A stretch of 64,000 nt of DNA from Acidobacteriota bacterium (GTDB lineage: Bacteria; Acidobacteriota; Terriglobia; UBA7540), in assembly GCA_902812415.1 (NCBI GenBank), contig CADDZJ010000006.1, positions 1 to 64,000 of the forward strand, in the 5' to 3' direction. The notes under the pieces were generated by a model that saw nothing but the letters and a program-made list of their open reading frames with translations, was not told the DNA's origin and searched no databases. Each line of letters begins with the position of its first letter. Positions within the stretch are counted from its first letter, which is position 1. Position numbers and translations under genes: made by a program. Positions 23,596-32,476 of this stretch are shown here, piece by piece.

Positions 23596-24576
23596 CTACC
23601 GCGTCTGGACTCGATCCTTTTCCGGCGCGCGCTGCTCCGTGGCGGCGCCGACCTGCGCCATGAAATAGTCTTCCAGAGAAGACTTGACCGGATTCAGAGA
23701 GACAATTCGGACTCCGCACGATAGCGCAAGTTCGAGCAGCCGGTTCGTGTCATATTCGCTCCCAAACTCCAGCCGCACCCGGCCTCCGGTGCGAGTGAGG
23801 CTCTGGGCGCAGGATGCGAGCTTTTCAAGAGCAGTTGCAGAAGGACTTTCCACGACCATCTCGATTGCGGAAACTTCCATTCGCAGAATCTGGCGCAGTT
23901 CCCCCGAGCCCAGTAATTTCCCGCGATTCAGGATGCCGACCCGGTCGCAGAGCATCTCCGCGTCGGAAAGAATGTGGGTGGAAAAGAAGATCGTCTTTCC
24001 CTGCTTGCGAAGCTCCAGAATAAGATCGCGCATTTCATGCCGGCCAATCGGATCGAGGCCAGACATCGGCTCATCCAGAAAGATCAGTTCCGGATCGTTG
24101 ATCAGGGCCTGAGCGATGCCCAGCCTCTGCACCATGCCCTTGGAAAATTTCCGAATGGGGAGATCGCCCGTGTCGGCCAGCTTCACGCGCTCAAGAAGTT
24201 CGGTCGTCCGGCGGCGTGTTGTAGTGGAGTCAATTCCGAAAAGCTGAGCGGCGTATTCCAGGAATTCGCGGGCGCTCAAATGGTCATAAAAACTGGGGTT
24301 TTCGGGAAGGAATCCCAGGCGGGCGTGCGCCGCAAGGTCGCCCAGTTCGTGTCCCAGGATGCGCGCTGAGCCCGAAGTGGGAAAAATCAGGCGGAAGAGA
24401 AGCTTGAGCGTGGTGCTCTTTCCGGCTCCGTTTGGCCCAAGCAGGCCAAAAGTTTCATCCATCTCAACCTGGAGATTGAGATGGTCCAAAGCTCGCCGTG
24501 GGCGCTTGCGCCAGAACCCTATCGCATAATCCTTGGTGAGATCGTTTGTCTCAACGGCCAGCATAGGCAGAGTCAT
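23596..24576 (-). CDS. ABC transporter ATPase
   Basis: This 326-residue protein has a complete nucleotide-binding domain: Walker [15 protein letters not shown]-loop GFLPENPSFYDHLS, signature FSKGMVQRLGIAQ, Walker B LIFLDEPMSGLDP and H-loop FFSTHI. A C-terminal extension of about 100 residues is typical of export ATPases of the gliding/Nos/CcmA-like class. It works with the permease and the TPR protein downstream. The start may be residue 1 or the Met at residue 5. Confidence 0.9.
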   Translation of the reverse strand: MTLPMLAVETNDLTKDYAIGFWRKRPRRALDHLNLQVEMDETFGLLGPNGAGKSTTLKLLFRLIFPTSGSARILGHELGDLAAHARLGFLPENPSFYDHLSAREFLEYAAQLFGIDSTTTRRRTTELLERVKLADTGDLPIRKFSKGMVQRLGIAQALINDPELIFLDEPMSGLDPIGRHEMRDLILELRKQGKTIFFSTHILSDAEMLCDRVGILNRGKLLGSGELRQILRMEVSAIEMVVESPSATALEKLASCAQSLTRTGGRVRLEFGSEYDTNRLLELALSCGVRIVSLNPVKSSLEDYFMAQVGAATEQRAPEKDRVQTR

Positions 24577-24690
24577 AACCCTGACTGTGATCTTTGCCTA
24601 TATTATCATCCGCGTAAGACGGTTGTTCGATGTGCCTGGAAATTAGTGATTCCCATCTGCGATTATTTGCTGCACTGTACGAGCAAGCCC

Positions 24691-24744
24691 GGTCATTCCC
24701 GCGCAAGCATCAATCCAACTCGCCCCGCTTGCGCGGGAATGACC
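24691..24744. repeat. 18-bp inverted repeat (GTCATTCCCGCGCAAGC family)
   Basis: The left arm, 24691-24708, is the exact reverse complement of 24727-24744 with an 18-base loop. A degraded relative (CCATTCCCTCGCAAGCGGGA ... GCGCGGGAATGACT) lies at about 49132-49209. This is a separate family from the GAAGAATCCCTG repeats. Confidence 0.8.
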
Positions 24745-24764
24745 GGGAGGCCTGCTCAAGCGAA

Positions 24765-24790
24765 AGGGGGAAGCCTTGTGGCTTCCCCCT
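24765..24790 (-). terminator. Hairpin downstream of pilA
   Basis: AGGGGGAAGCC (24765-24775) pairs perfectly with GGCTTCCCCCT (24780-24790) around a 4-base loop. It is 37 bases past the pilin stop. On the minus strand the hairpin is followed by TTTCGCTTG, only a weak T-run, so its terminator strength is uncertain. Confidence 0.6.
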
Positions 24791-24826
24791 GAGAACGCTG
24801 CGCGTTGGACGAACAGCAGTACGTTA

Positions 24827-25333
24827 CTACTGAAGCGGACTGTCGGTGGTATCCGGGGTCGAGCCGTCCGTGATGCTCACTGCCGCCGACGTATTGTAGC
24901 GGATGACGCCCGACTGGTCAGAACCGTAATGGTTTTGACCCGAAGTGCCAGGCGTCGTCGGATCGGCTTTCACGCCATACGTGTTGATGTTGCCGTTGGC
25001 ATCCGCAGCGCCAGGCGTGTACGTAAAGGTGTAACCGCTCTTGGTGCCGCTGGCCAGCACGCTGTCAATCAAATCCGCGTTCGTCGCCGTCGGAGCGCCG
25101 CCCCCGGCAACCGGACCCAACGCCTGAAGCGACGGGCTGTAGCCCTTGTTGTAAGTGGTCGAGTACGTGACATCAGCTGTATTGATGGTGCGTAATGAGC
25201 CTACGGCTGAAGCCTGATTGGCGGCAATACGCGAGCGCAGCAGATTGGGAATGGCAATCGCTGCAATGATCAGGATGATTGCCACAACGATTAGAAGCTC
25301 AATCAACGAAAAGCCTCTCGAATCCTTTTTCAT
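24827..25333 (-). CDS. pilA: Type IV major pilin (PilA-like)
   Basis: This 168-residue prepilin starts MKKDSRGFSLIELLIVVAII: a short basic leader, the Gly-Phe cleavage site, Glu at mature position 5 and the long hydrophobic helix. The globular part contains RTINTADVTYSTTYNKGY and ends with a flexible Ser/Thr/Asp-rich tail; there is no Cys pair in the D-region. It assembles into pili for twitching, adhesion or DNA uptake. The ATG at 25333 has AAGGAG six bases upstream, better than the in-frame ATG at 25363. A sigma-54-like promoter lies 70-80 bases upstream. No pil assembly genes are in the window. Confidence 0.92.
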   Translation of the reverse strand: MKKDSRGFSLIELLIVVAIILIIAAIAIPNLLRSRIAANQASAVGSLRTINTADVTYSTTYNKGYSPSLQALGPVAGGGAPTATNADLIDSVLASGTKSGYTFTYTPGAADANGNINTYGVKADPTTPGTSGQNHYGSDQSGVIRYNTSAAVSITDGSTPDTTDSPLQ

Positions 25334-25399
25334 GAACATCTCCTTCAAAGTTAAGTTTTCCATCCGTGACTCTCACCCCGGAATGGCGCAATGGTAATG

Positions 25400-25415
25400 G
25401 GCAACTCGTTTTCCA
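25400..25415 (-). promoter_or_regulatory. Sigma-54-type -24/-12 promoter candidate for pilA
   Basis: Read on the minus strand the site is TGGAAAACGAGTTGCC. It keeps the GG (-24) and GC (-12) dinucleotides at the exact 10-base spacing of the TGGCAC-N5-TTGC consensus. Pilin genes are often RpoN/PilR controlled, and rpoN lies at 34194-35651. The -24 box loses the C after GG. Confidence 0.5.
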
Positions 25416-25427
25416 AACCTCTGGAAA
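25410..25427. promoter_or_regulatory. TTTCCA-N6-TGGAAA palindrome over the pilA promoter
   Basis: A perfect 6-bp inverted repeat with a 6-base spacer overlapping the -24 element. A nearby CCAGAGG copy at about 25442 suggests a repeated binding half-site. The binding protein is unknown; this is a candidate operator or activator site. Confidence 0.4.
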
Positions 25428-25735
25428 TTAGTGTTTGCTAATCCAGAGGCTATCTCCCGCGAATTGTGGGCGTTAAGAGCGGCGTTAAGTGAGCCTTAAT
25501 CAGAAGGTGCGTATGAACCAGGATGCATGTGACGTTTTTTGTCATTTCGGGTTGCCCGGTTGGGTCAAATTGAAAGAAGAATGAGAATCCTTCACGGTTT
25601 GAGCGGGATGCATTCCGGGGAGAATTGGGTTAAACTTCTTAATTTTAGGCTGGACGCTCAGTATTCTGCCTGCCATTCAGAATGACAAGTCGGCGCCCGA
25701 CAGGCCTTGAAGCAGCTTACTGAAGAGAGAAGATC

Positions 25736-26002
25736 GTGACTGACTCGATGATTCAATTTCAGAGACTGGAAGAAAAGCTGGCGAAAATGGCCGAAATCTT
25801 CCGGCAAACGCAAGCTGAGAACAAGTCCCTTTTGCAACAGATTGAGAGGCTCAAAGCCGAATCGAAGGAGACCTCTCAGCGTCAAAACACTTTGGAGCAC
25901 GAAATCCAGACTCTGCGCCGGGAGCGGGAGGAGGTGCGCTCGCGCGTGGAGCGGCTGCTGGAACAGGTCGAGGCGTTGACAAATCAGGATTCTGCGGGAT
26001 AA
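25736..26002 (+). CDS. Short coiled-coil protein upstream of zapA (ZapB-like)
   Basis: This 88-residue protein is nearly all coiled coil: FQRLEEKLAKMAEIFRQTQA, ENKSLLQQIERLKAES and ETSQRQNTLEHEIQTLRRER. It starts with GTG at 25736. Its stop overlaps the zapA start by one base (TAATG), so the two are translationally coupled. It looks like ZapB or a similar division coiled coil by shape and location; sequence similarity cannot be judged because the composition is low in complexity. Confidence 0.7.
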   Translation: MTDSMIQFQRLEEKLAKMAEIFRQTQAENKSLLQQIERLKAESKETSQRQNTLEHEIQTLRREREEVRSRVERLLEQVEALTNQDSAG

Positions 26003-26340
26003 TGGACTCTACTCCATCCCAGTCACGAAGGCGAGATTTGGCCATTCCCTCGCAGGACGGAATCACGGTCTACATCTACGATCAGGAATATCACATGCGG
26101 GGCCAGCTTGACCCGGAATATATCCGCACGCTGGCCAGATTTGTGGATGAGAAAATGCGCTCGGTCGCCGCCCGATCGCAGACGGTGGATTCGCTGCGAG
26201 CCGCCATCCTTGCAGCCTTAAACATCGCCGACGATTATCACCAGTTGCTGGCTAAATATGAGGCGATCACCCGCGAGTTGGATCAAAAGGTGGACGAGTG
26301 CCATCAGGTGCTGGACCGGCTTCTGGGTTCCGCCGTCTGA
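26002..26340 (+). CDS. zapA: Cell division protein ZapA
   Basis: This 112-residue protein has the ZapA N-terminal domain (ITVYIYDQEYHMRGQLDPEY and IRTLARFVDEKMRSVAAR) and a C-terminal coiled coil (DYHQLLAKYEAITRELDQKV). ZapA binds and bundles FtsZ at midcell. The first 15 residues before the domain are Ser/Arg-rich. It forms an operon with the preceding coiled-coil gene. Confidence 0.88.
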   Translation: MDSTPSQSRRRDLAIPSQDGITVYIYDQEYHMRGQLDPEYIRTLARFVDEKMRSVAARSQTVDSLRAAILAALNIADDYHQLLAKYEAITRELDQKVDECHQVLDRLLGSAV

Positions 26341-26365
26341 GGGGCGATCGCCTTCGAACCGATCC

Positions 26366-26666
26366 GGTTGCTGAAAAAACCTCGAAACCTGTCATTCTGA
26401 GAAGCCGAAGGCGGCGAAGAATCCCTGTATTTTGCTTGATTCTGTAGCTACGGGACGCCTCTCGGAGTTTGATCTATTGAGGTTTACAAATTATCGTGAC
26501 AACGAAAACTGTAGCGGCGCTGTCCCCAGCGCCGAAAAACGCCGGTGAGGACACCGGCGCTACAGAAAACGGTGTCACGATAATTTGTAAACCTCAGTAA
26601 TTCGAAATACAGGGATTCTTCGCTGTCGCTCAGAACGGCAAGCTCCAGAGAGTTCTTCAGTAACCC
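26366..26666. repeat. Long palindromic repeat interrupted by a nested element
   Basis: Starts GGTTGCTGAAAAAACC and ends GAGTTCTTCAGTAACCC. The left inner arm is CTGTCATTCTGAGAAGCCG and GAAGAATCCCTGTATTTT; the right inner arm is AAATACAGGGATTCTTCGC and CTCAGAACGGCA. The middle is split by the 26478-26596 element, which shows the order of insertion. Confidence 0.7.
26478..26596. mobile_element. Miniature inverted-repeat element with perfect 24-bp ends
   Basis: Positions 26478-26501 are the exact reverse complement of 26573-26596 (ends TGAGGTTTACAA ... TTGTAAACCTCA). The interior has GTAGCGGCGCTGTCCCCAGC and GGACACCGGCGCTACA. It is 119 bases long with no coding capacity, as in a MITE. Partial relatives lie at 13109-13249 and about 43287-43313. 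No clear target-site duplication could be defined. Confidence 0.7.
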
Positions 26667-26821
26667 ACTCCCGGCGCATCCCTCATCCTACGAGCCGCTG
26701 ATCTCAACAACAGATCTGCGCTGCCTGCTCCGTAGTGGCGCATGACATGCCCCCTGGGGCGGGCGCCGTCCGCCCCGACTGTCGCTCGGAATGACTAGTA
26801 ATTCCTTGGGAGAATAAAGGC

Positions 26822-27616
26822 GTGGATAGTCCCTTCAGGGTTTTATTCATTGGAGATATTTTCGGCCAGCCGGGGCGCCGAGTTGTGAAGGAAAAGCTGC
26901 CGGACCTGGTGAAGGAATTCAACCCCGATCTCACTCTGGCTAACGCGGAAAACGCCGCGGCCGGATTCGGCATCACACCGCCTTTAGTCGAGGAGTTGCT
27001 GGGCGCCGGCATTGCCGTGCTCACTTCCGGCAACCACATCTGGGATAAGAAAGAGATCATCCCGTATCTGGCTGGCTCCTCAAACGGACGCCTGTTGCGC
27101 CCGGCCAATTTCCCGGCGCAGGCTCCCGGAAGCGGGCTTTTTCTGGGGAAGACTTCTGCGGGAGTGCCCTACGCCGTGCTGAACCTGCAGGGCCGGATCT
27201 TTATGGCCTCCATCGATTGCCCATTCCGCGCTGCGGACGCGCTGCTGGCTCAGGTTCCCGCCGAAGTCAAAATCCGCATCGTGGATGCGCACGCGGAAGC
27301 TACTTCCGAGAAGCTGGCCCTGGGCTGGTATTTGGATGGCCGAGTCACGGCGGTGGTGGGGACTCACACCCACGTTCCCACGGCGGATGAAATGATTTTG
27401 CCTAAAGGCTCCGCTTACATTACCGATGTCGGAATGAGCGGGCCGTATGACTCCGTGATCGGCATGGAAAAAGAAGCGGTCATCAGGAAGTTTCTGGATC
27501 AGATGCCTGCGCGCTTTGAAGTGGCCAAGGGCGATGCGCGGCTGTGCGGCGCGCTGATCGAAGCCAATCCCCAGGATGGCCGCGCTCTCTCCATCCAACG
27601 CATCATGCGGCGATAG
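26822..27616 (+). CDS. YmdB-type metallophosphoesterase (2',3'-cAMP phosphodiesterase family)
   Basis: This 264-residue protein carries the calcineurin-like metal motifs VLFIGDIFGQPGRR, NAENAAAGFG, TSGNHIWDKKE, DAHAEATSEK and VGTHTHVPTAD, matching the TIGR00282/YmdB family. Homologues hydrolyse 2',3'-cyclic nucleotides and affect biofilm and sporulation in other bacteria (family knowledge). The start is GTG at 26822 with GGAG upstream. The gene stands alone behind the nested repeat, whereas in many bacteria it follows rny. Confidence 0.9.
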   Translation: MDSPFRVLFIGDIFGQPGRRVVKEKLPDLVKEFNPDLTLANAENAAAGFGITPPLVEELLGAGIAVLTSGNHIWDKKEIIPYLAGSSNGRLLRPANFPAQAPGSGLFLGKTSAGVPYAVLNLQGRIFMASIDCPFRAADALLAQVPAEVKIRIVDAHAEATSEKLALGWYLDGRVTAVVGTHTHVPTADEMILPKGSAYITDVGMSGPYDSVIGMEKEAVIRKFLDQMPARFEVAKGDARLCGALIEANPQDGRALSIQRIMRR

Positions 27617-27734
27617 CTTGCGTAACCGGAAGCGCCCTGACCGCGTCCAAGGTTAGTTGGCATTGATTTTGGCCGGTTGCAGGTTATAATCCCTTCAAGG
27701 AGTCCCTCAAAGAAATTATTGCGAAAGGGTCTGC

Positions 27735-28079
27735 ATGACCGATCTCGGAAAGCGATTAGGCGATTTGATTGATGATTACTGCCCTCGCTGCCGCCTGCTG
27801 TTGAACCATGCCATCGCCAGCATGGTGGATGGACAGGTCGTCAAAGTTATCTGCCAGACGTGTTTCAGCGAGCACCCTTACCGCCACGGCGAAGGGGGCA
27901 AGAAAAAGCCCCCCAATCCGCGCGCAACGTTGTTTGACCAGGTGGTGGCCAAATTGCCCTCGCCGGCTGCCCCTGATCCTCCTCCCGCTCCCCCTGCTTC
28001 GCAGCCCAAGAAGAGGTCTCTGAACCCAGCCCGCTACATCTCCCGACACAAAGGAAAACCGCCCCACGGCAAGCGCTGA
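27735..28079 (+). CDS. Hypothetical protein with N-terminal zinc ribbon
   Basis: This 114-residue protein has two CxxC pairs, YCPRC (about residues 15-18) and ICQTC (about 40-43), spaced as in a zinc ribbon. A Pro-rich linker (PAAPDPPPAPPASQPKKR) and a basic tail ending HKGKPPHGKR follow. No signal peptide or membrane segment. The ribbon plus basic tail hints at RNA, DNA or ribosome binding; no family is recognised. Confidence 0.65.
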   Translation: MTDLGKRLGDLIDDYCPRCRLLLNHAIASMVDGQVVKVICQTCFSEHPYRHGEGGKKKPPNPRATLFDQVVAKLPSPAAPDPPPAPPASQPKKRSLNPARYISRHKGKPPHGKR

Positions 28080-28130
28080 GTTCATTGTAGCGCTGCGGGG
28101 ACGTGGGACATTGCGGGCCGCCAGCAATCG

Positions 28131-28874
28131 TCAACCAGCGTCGTGTCTTTCGCGGATTTGCGTTTGCATGCACAGATTCATGGCCGGAGTAACTTCACGA
28201 AAGATGGCCAGCATGGCCTCTATCAAGTCCACGCCGGATGAGCCGCGCACCTCGTCCTCGCTCATGGGGTAATAAAGCTGTAAAGCCGCCCACTCATTCC
28301 TGGCTGCCCTTGCAAGCAGCCGGCGCAGCTTTTGCACGCCTGGCCAATTCGCCTTGGAAAGCTGGGCAGGCTCGCTCCAGGTTCCGGCATGGATATGGAA
28401 ACCCTCGCGCTTCACCAACCTGTTCAATTCGCGTTCCATGGCCGCGCCTGGCCTCAGCCCCTTCACCAACCGGTGCCAGTCCCAATCGGAGTGGAGGCTG
28501 TAATCGGACGATCGATCGGCGCGTTCAATCCGTCCGCGCTCAACCTGCAGGCCGCATTTGAAGAGCTTGTCTTCCGTATCGACCATCACGAAGAACTTCG
28601 AGCAGCCGAAGCTTACGTGGGATGAGATCGGCTTTGCCTCGCGATTTGACCGCGGCAGATATCCGATCCATTGCCAGTAGACGCCTCGCCCATATCGCTC
28701 GGTCACGAAGGGTTCTCCATAGCGCGCCTCGAGCTCGAGCTTCAGGATGCGCGTGATGCGCTCATGATCCTCGAGGTTCCCCACCCGGATGCCGCGACGG
28801 AAATCCAGATATTCGGGCCTGAAGCCAATGGCCGCTTTGGGAAAAGGCAGGCTTTGAAGGTTTTTTGACGCCAT
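28131..28874 (-). CDS. Conserved-looking hypothetical protein
   Basis: This 247-residue soluble protein is not recognised. It begins with PFPKAAIGFRPEYLDFRRGI, has paired aromatic strands (YGRGVYWQWIGYLPR, SSHVSFGCSKFFVMVDTED, FKCGLQVERGRIER) that suggest a mixed alpha/beta fold, and a helical C-terminus. No signal, membrane segment, catalytic motif or nucleotide-binding site is evident. It is a single-gene unit flanked by repeats. Reading-frame composition agrees with the neighbours. Confidence 0.6.
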   Translation of the reverse strand: MASKNLQSLPFPKAAIGFRPEYLDFRRGIRVGNLEDHERITRILKLELEARYGEPFVTERYGRGVYWQWIGYLPRSNREAKPISSHVSFGCSKFFVMVDTEDKLFKCGLQVERGRIERADRSSDYSLHSDWDWHRLVKGLRPGAAMERELNRLVKREGFHIHAGTWSEPAQLSKANWPGVQKLRRLLARAARNEWAALQLYYPMSEDEVRGSSGVDLIEAMLAIFREVTPAMNLCMQTQIRERHDAG

Positions 28875-29116
28875 CCCCAGATTATTGACAAAGTCCTTTT
28901 TCTGTTATTCCAAGTCCTTCGCCGGTCATGGCTGACGCCGAGCGCAGCGAGGGTGAAGAATCCCCGCATTTTTGCTTGACTTCACAAATACAGGGATTCT
29001 TCGCCGCCTTTGGCACCTCAGAATGACATATTCGAGACTTTTTCAGCAACATGCCGGGTACTCAGAGGCGCAACGGTCTTGCAGGGCATCGCGGGTTTGG
29101 AACGAGTCCGACGGAT
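28875..29116. other. Intergenic palindromic repeat
   Basis: The 242-base gap holds one inverted repeat (about 28926-29052): GCCGAGCGCAGCGAGGGTGA and GAATCCCCGCATTTT face AATACAGGGATTCTTCGCCG and CTCAGAATGACA, ending in GACTTTTTCAGCAACATG. No gene was seen. Confidence 0.5.
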
Positions 29117-31264
29117 TCAGCGGCTCAGAGCGTAGGCAACATAACTGCCTCCCGATGGCGCTCCCCATTTTCCGCCTCCGGCAGCAATCACAACATACTG
29201 CCGCCCATCAATCTCGTAGGTTGCTGGCGTGGCGTTGCCGGCCGCCGGCAGCGTCGCTTCCCAAAGCAGTTTTCCCGTGGTCTTGTCGTAGGCGTGGAAC
29301 TTATTGTCATGGTCTGTCGCTCCGATAAAGACCAGACCTCCCGCCGTCACCAGCGGCCCACCATAATTTTCGCTGCCGGTGTTGCGAATGCCCTCTTTCA
29401 CGAGTTCCGGAAACTCGCCCAATGGGATTCTCCAGAGAAACTTCCCCGTGTTCAAGTTGATGGCATTCAGCGTGCCCCACGGCGGCTTCACAGCCGGGTA
29501 GCCTTGTGGGTCGAGGAACTTGTTATAGCCGTCAATCATATATTTCAGCCACGGTCCCATTTTCTCCTGGTTCCACGCAGCCTTTGCCAGGGTCTCCCGT
29601 CCCGTTGTCACATAAGTTGCCATGGCTTCAATCGCCGAGTCTCCAAGCGGCGCAAAAGCTGGCATGCGGCCGCCGCCCTTTCGGACGATTTCCGCAACTT
29701 GCGATTCGCTGTACTTCCTGCCAATGTTTTTGAGCGAAGGAAATTCCGGAGGACTGCCGCTGAGGTCAGCCTTGTGGCAACTGGAGCAGTTGGTGAGATA
29801 AAGCTCGCGCCCGTTCACCTGTCCCCTGGTTTTCGGACGCGGGACAAGTCTTAAAATCCAGGCCATCTCGTTGGCATTCACGTAGAGGGTTCCCGTAGTG
29901 GGATCAAATGCGGGGCCGCCCCACTCTCCGCCGCCATCGAAACCCGGGAAAATGACTGTTCCCTGGCGGCTCGGAGCGATGAACTGCCCTCCGTAACGAA
30001 GCGTTTTGAGTTGCGCCAGAACCGCCTCATGCGCTGCGCGCGCGCGGTCAGTCACGATGGCGGGCGTGAATTCCTGGCGGGCAAAAGGCGGCGGCAGAAG
30101 CGGAAAGGGCTGCATCGCGGCGGCCTTTTCTCCGTCAACATCCGAAGACGAAACCTTCCGATATTCGATGGGGAACAGGGATTTGCCTGTCTCGCGGTCG
30201 AAAACAAAGACATAACCGGACTTGGTAATCTGGGCGACGGCATCCACCCGGCGTCCATTGCGCCTCACGGTGATTAAAGCCGGGGCGGCGGGGAAATCGC
30301 GATCCCAAAGATCGTGCCGGACGCCTTGAAAATACCAGACGAGCCTGCCGGTTTCAGCGTTCAAGGCCAGCAGGCAGTTGGCGAACAAGTCGTCCCCAAT
30401 GCGGTCGGCGCCATAGAAATCAAAAGCCGCCGAGCCGGTGGATGCAAACACCAGGCCGCGTTTCACGTCCACGCTCATTCCACCCCAGTCGTTGGCCCCG
30501 CCCGAGTACTTCCACGCATTTTTCGGCCAGGTGTTGTAGCCGAACTCGCCCGGATGAGGAATGGTGTGGAAAATCCACCGCATTTTGCCGGTGCGAACAT
30601 CATAGGCCCGGATGTCGCCGGGTGCGGACGGTAAATCCTCCGGCACGATCGTGCCCATGATGATGAGGTCGTTGTAAATCACACCCGGACTGGTGGCGCT
30701 GACCGAAAGCGTTTGGGGATCGCGCCCCAATCCCTCCCGAAGGTCAACGTACCCTGACTGCCCGAACGAAGTAATCAGACTGCCAGTCCTCGCGTTGATG
30801 GCGTAAAGGTTCGGTCCGGCCACAAGGAAGATTCGCCGATCCTGGCCGTCGCTCCAATAAGTGACGCCGCGATTGCGCATCTTGCGCAAGGTCCCTTCAT
30901 CGGGCGGTGCGAAGCTCCAGATGAGTTTTCCGGTAGTTGCGTTCAAGGCGATCAGGCGAAGCCTGGGAGTTGTGGCATAAAGGACATTCCCGATGATAAT
31001 CGGATTGCACTCCATTTCCGATTGCGGGAACTGGTCGCCTGAATCGTAGCGCCAGGCCACTTTGAGCTGAGCGACGTTGCTGCGGTTGATCTGGTCAAGG
31101 GCCGAGTAATGGATGTTGTCCTGGCCTCCGCCATAGACTTGCCAGGTGCGATAGTTCTCAACAGAAACCGTCTGCTTTCGCCCTCCCTGGCATCGTGTGA
31201 GCATCGTCATGGCGAGGAAGATCATGGCGACAGGGAAGAGTCGCAGAATGCTTATATCATCCAT
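29117..31264 (-). CDS. PQQ-dependent dehydrogenase with internal cytochrome c domain, lipoprotein
   Basis: This 715-residue protein starts with a lipoprotein-type signal ([20 protein letters not shown]). It is an eight-bladed PQQ propeller ([80 protein letters not shown]). A monohaem cytochrome c domain is inserted before the last blades ([15 protein letters not shown], with distal Met in [12 protein letters not shown]). It should oxidise a sugar or alcohol in the periplasm and pass electrons through its own haem. The ATG at 31264 lies 17 bases past the ROK kinase stop and suits the lipoprotein signal; a longer frame to 31390 would overlap that gene. Confidence 0.88.
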   Translation of the reverse strand: MDDISILRLFPVAMIFLAMTMLTRCQGGRKQTVSVENYRTWQVYGGGQDNIHYSALDQINRSNVAQLKVAWRYDSGDQFPQSEMECNPIIIGNVLYATTPRLRLIALNATTGKLIWSFAPPDEGTLRKMRNRGVTYWSDGQDRRIFLVAGPNLYAINARTGSLITSFGQSGYVDLREGLGRDPQTLSVSATSPGVIYNDLIIMGTIVPEDLPSAPGDIRAYDVRTGKMRWIFHTIPHPGEFGYNTWPKNAWKYSGGANDWGGMSVDVKRGLVFASTGSAAFDFYGADRIGDDLFANCLLALNAETGRLVWYFQGVRHDLWDRDFPAAPALITVRRNGRRVDAVAQITKSGYVFVFDRETGKSLFPIEYRKVSSSDVDGEKAAAMQPFPLLPPPFARQEFTPAIVTDRARAAHEAVLAQLKTLRYGGQFIAPSRQGTVIFPGFDGGGEWGGPAFDPTTGTLYVNANEMAWILRLVPRPKTRGQVNGRELYLTNCSSCHKADLSGSPPEFPSLKNIGRKYSESQVAEIVRKGGGRMPAFAPLGDSAIEAMATYVTTGRETLAKAAWNQEKMGPWLKYMIDGYNKFLDPQGYPAVKPPWGTLNAINLNTGKFLWRIPLGEFPELVKEGIRNTGSENYGGPLVTAGGLVFIGATDHDNKFHAYDKTTGKLLWEATLPAAGNATPATYEIDGRQYVVIAAGGGKWGAPSGGSYVAYALSR

Positions 31265-31281
31265 GCTTTGATGTGGTTTAA

Positions 31282-32241
31282 CTATCTTCCCGCTTCCATG
31301 GCCAGCGCTGCGGCGCCGTAGAGCGGCGAGTAGTCCGCCAGTTTGGCAAGAATAATCTCCGTGGTGTAGGGAAACATCGGCGACCACCACTCCTGAAGCG
31401 CCTTCTTCAGAGACTGAACCAGGAAATCGCCCGCCTGCGCCACGCCGCCTCCCAGCACGATCTTATCCGGATCGAGCAACCGAATGGCGATCAGCAGAGC
31501 GCGAGCGAGCCAGCGCATGGATTCCATAAAAAGGGAAATTGCCGCCGTATCGCCCTCCTGCGCAGCCTTAGCAAGCTCGCGGGCTGAAAGATTCTGCGCT
31601 TCGCCGCCTGCAAGCGCCAGTAGCCGGGCGGATTCGCTGGGATAACGCTTTGCGAATTCCTGAACTTTACGGCCCATCGCCCGTCCTGAAGCAAGCGCCT
31701 CCGTGCAGCCGCTCTTCAAACCGCAGGTGCAGACCTCCTCTGAATCTGTCAACGGCAAGTGCCCGATTTCACCCGCCATGCTATCACGGCCCCGATGCAA
31801 GTGGCCGTGGCAGATGATCCCCGAACCAATTCCGGTGCTCAGCGTAAGATAAATCATCGATTCAACGCCCTGCCCCGCGCCAAAACGATACTCGCCGAGC
31901 GCGCCACAGTTGGCGTCGTTATCCACAAGGCATGGCACGCCGAAAATGCCCCGAGCCCATTCCGTAAGCGCAAAATTCTTCCATCCGGGCGTATGAACGG
32001 ATGTGACCCGTTGACGCTTGAAATCAACCGGCCCGCCAAAACTGATCCCGCAGGATTGAATGGCCGCCCGGTTTTTGCCAGTCAATTCCGCCGCATACTC
32101 CCGCAATTGCGTCAGCATCCAATCGCGTCCGCCGGAATGCAGAGTCTCACCGTGCTTCACCTGGAGAAGCCGCCCTTCAGGATCAAAGTGCGCCACTCGA
32201 AAGCGGGTGCCGCCGATATCGATGGCCAGGAAGTTTCCCAA
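31282..32241 (-). CDS. ROK-family sugar kinase (glucokinase-like)
   Basis: This 319-residue kinase has the ATP motif [16 protein letters not shown], the sugar-binding [24 protein letters not shown] and GEIGHLPL, and the ROK zinc motif [18 protein letters not shown] kinases phosphorylate glucose, mannose, N-acetylglucosamine or similar sugars in the cytosol. The gene is 17 bases upstream of the PQQ dehydrogenase and likely shares its message, giving one cytosolic and one periplasmic route for a sugar. There is no regulator-type HTH, so it is not a ROK repressor. Confidence 0.88.
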   Translation of the reverse strand: MGNFLAIDIGGTRFRVAHFDPEGRLLQVKHGETLHSGGRDWMLTQLREYAAELTGKNRAAIQSCGISFGGPVDFKRQRVTSVHTPGWKNFALTEWARGIFGVPCLVDNDANCGALGEYRFGAGQGVESMIYLTLSTGIGSGIICHGHLHRGRDSMAGEIGHLPLTDSEEVCTCGLKSGCTEALASGRAMGRKVQEFAKRYPSESARLLALAGGEAQNLSARELAKAAQEGDTAAISLFMESMRWLARALLIAIRLLDPDKIVLGGGVAQAGDFLVQSLKKALQEWWSPMFPYTTEIILAKLADYSPLYGAAALAMEAGR

Positions 32242-32476
32242 TGAGAATCACTCCGGTCTTAAGCCGAGATGGAAAAACTCTTGCAGCTTGTCATTCCGAG
32301 GAGCCAAAAACCAGTGATCAGTGAGGAGTGACCAAAGGGAAATCCCTTCCAGAATTTGGGTTTTGGCTCGTCACTTTTCACGGATCACCGCCGTTGGGAT
32401 TCTTCCACCTCGCAGGGTTTACCCTGGACGAAGCCGAAGGGCTTGGCGTCAGAATGACGCAAGTGAGAACGTTTGG
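32242..32476. other. Intergenic palindromic repeat fragments
   Basis: The gap contains a TTGTCATTCCGAGGAGCC repeat at about 32289, paired ACCAGTGATCAGTGAGGAGT and TCGTCACTTTTCACGGATCA stretches, and a TCAGAATGACGCAAGTGAGA end near 32449. No gene or clear promoter was recognised. Confidence 0.4.

Larger units (their letters stand above)
24577..24826. other. Intergenic: inverted repeat and pilin terminator candidate
   Basis: It holds an 18-bp perfect inverted repeat (24691-24708 with 24727-24744; GGTCATTCCCGCGCAAGC) and an 11-bp hairpin (24765-24790). No gene was recognised. The first 70 bases upstream of the ABC ATPase are AT-rich and should hold its promoter. Confidence 0.5.
25334..25735. 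other. Intergenic region upstream of pilA
   Basis: This 402-base AT-rich gap separates divergent pilA and the coiled-coil gene. It holds the sigma-54-like site and palindrome (25400-25427), GCGTTAAG/CCTTAAT repeats around 25480-25500, and a short CTGCCATTCAGAATGACA repeat fragment near 25668-25686. No gene was recognised. Confidence 0.5.
26341..26821. other. Intergenic nested repeat region
   Basis: This 481-base gap contains a long palindromic repeat (26366-26666) interrupted by a second element with perfect 24-bp ends (26478-26596). The rest (26667-26821) includes CGGGCGCCGTCCGCCCG. 6S RNA commonly follows zapA in other bacteria, but no 6S-like structure was identified here. Confidence 0.5.

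Noticed and set aside
26341-26821. 6S RNA downstream of zapA
   Set aside because: The region is explained by nested palindromic repeats; no 6S-like open bubble could be drawn with confidence.
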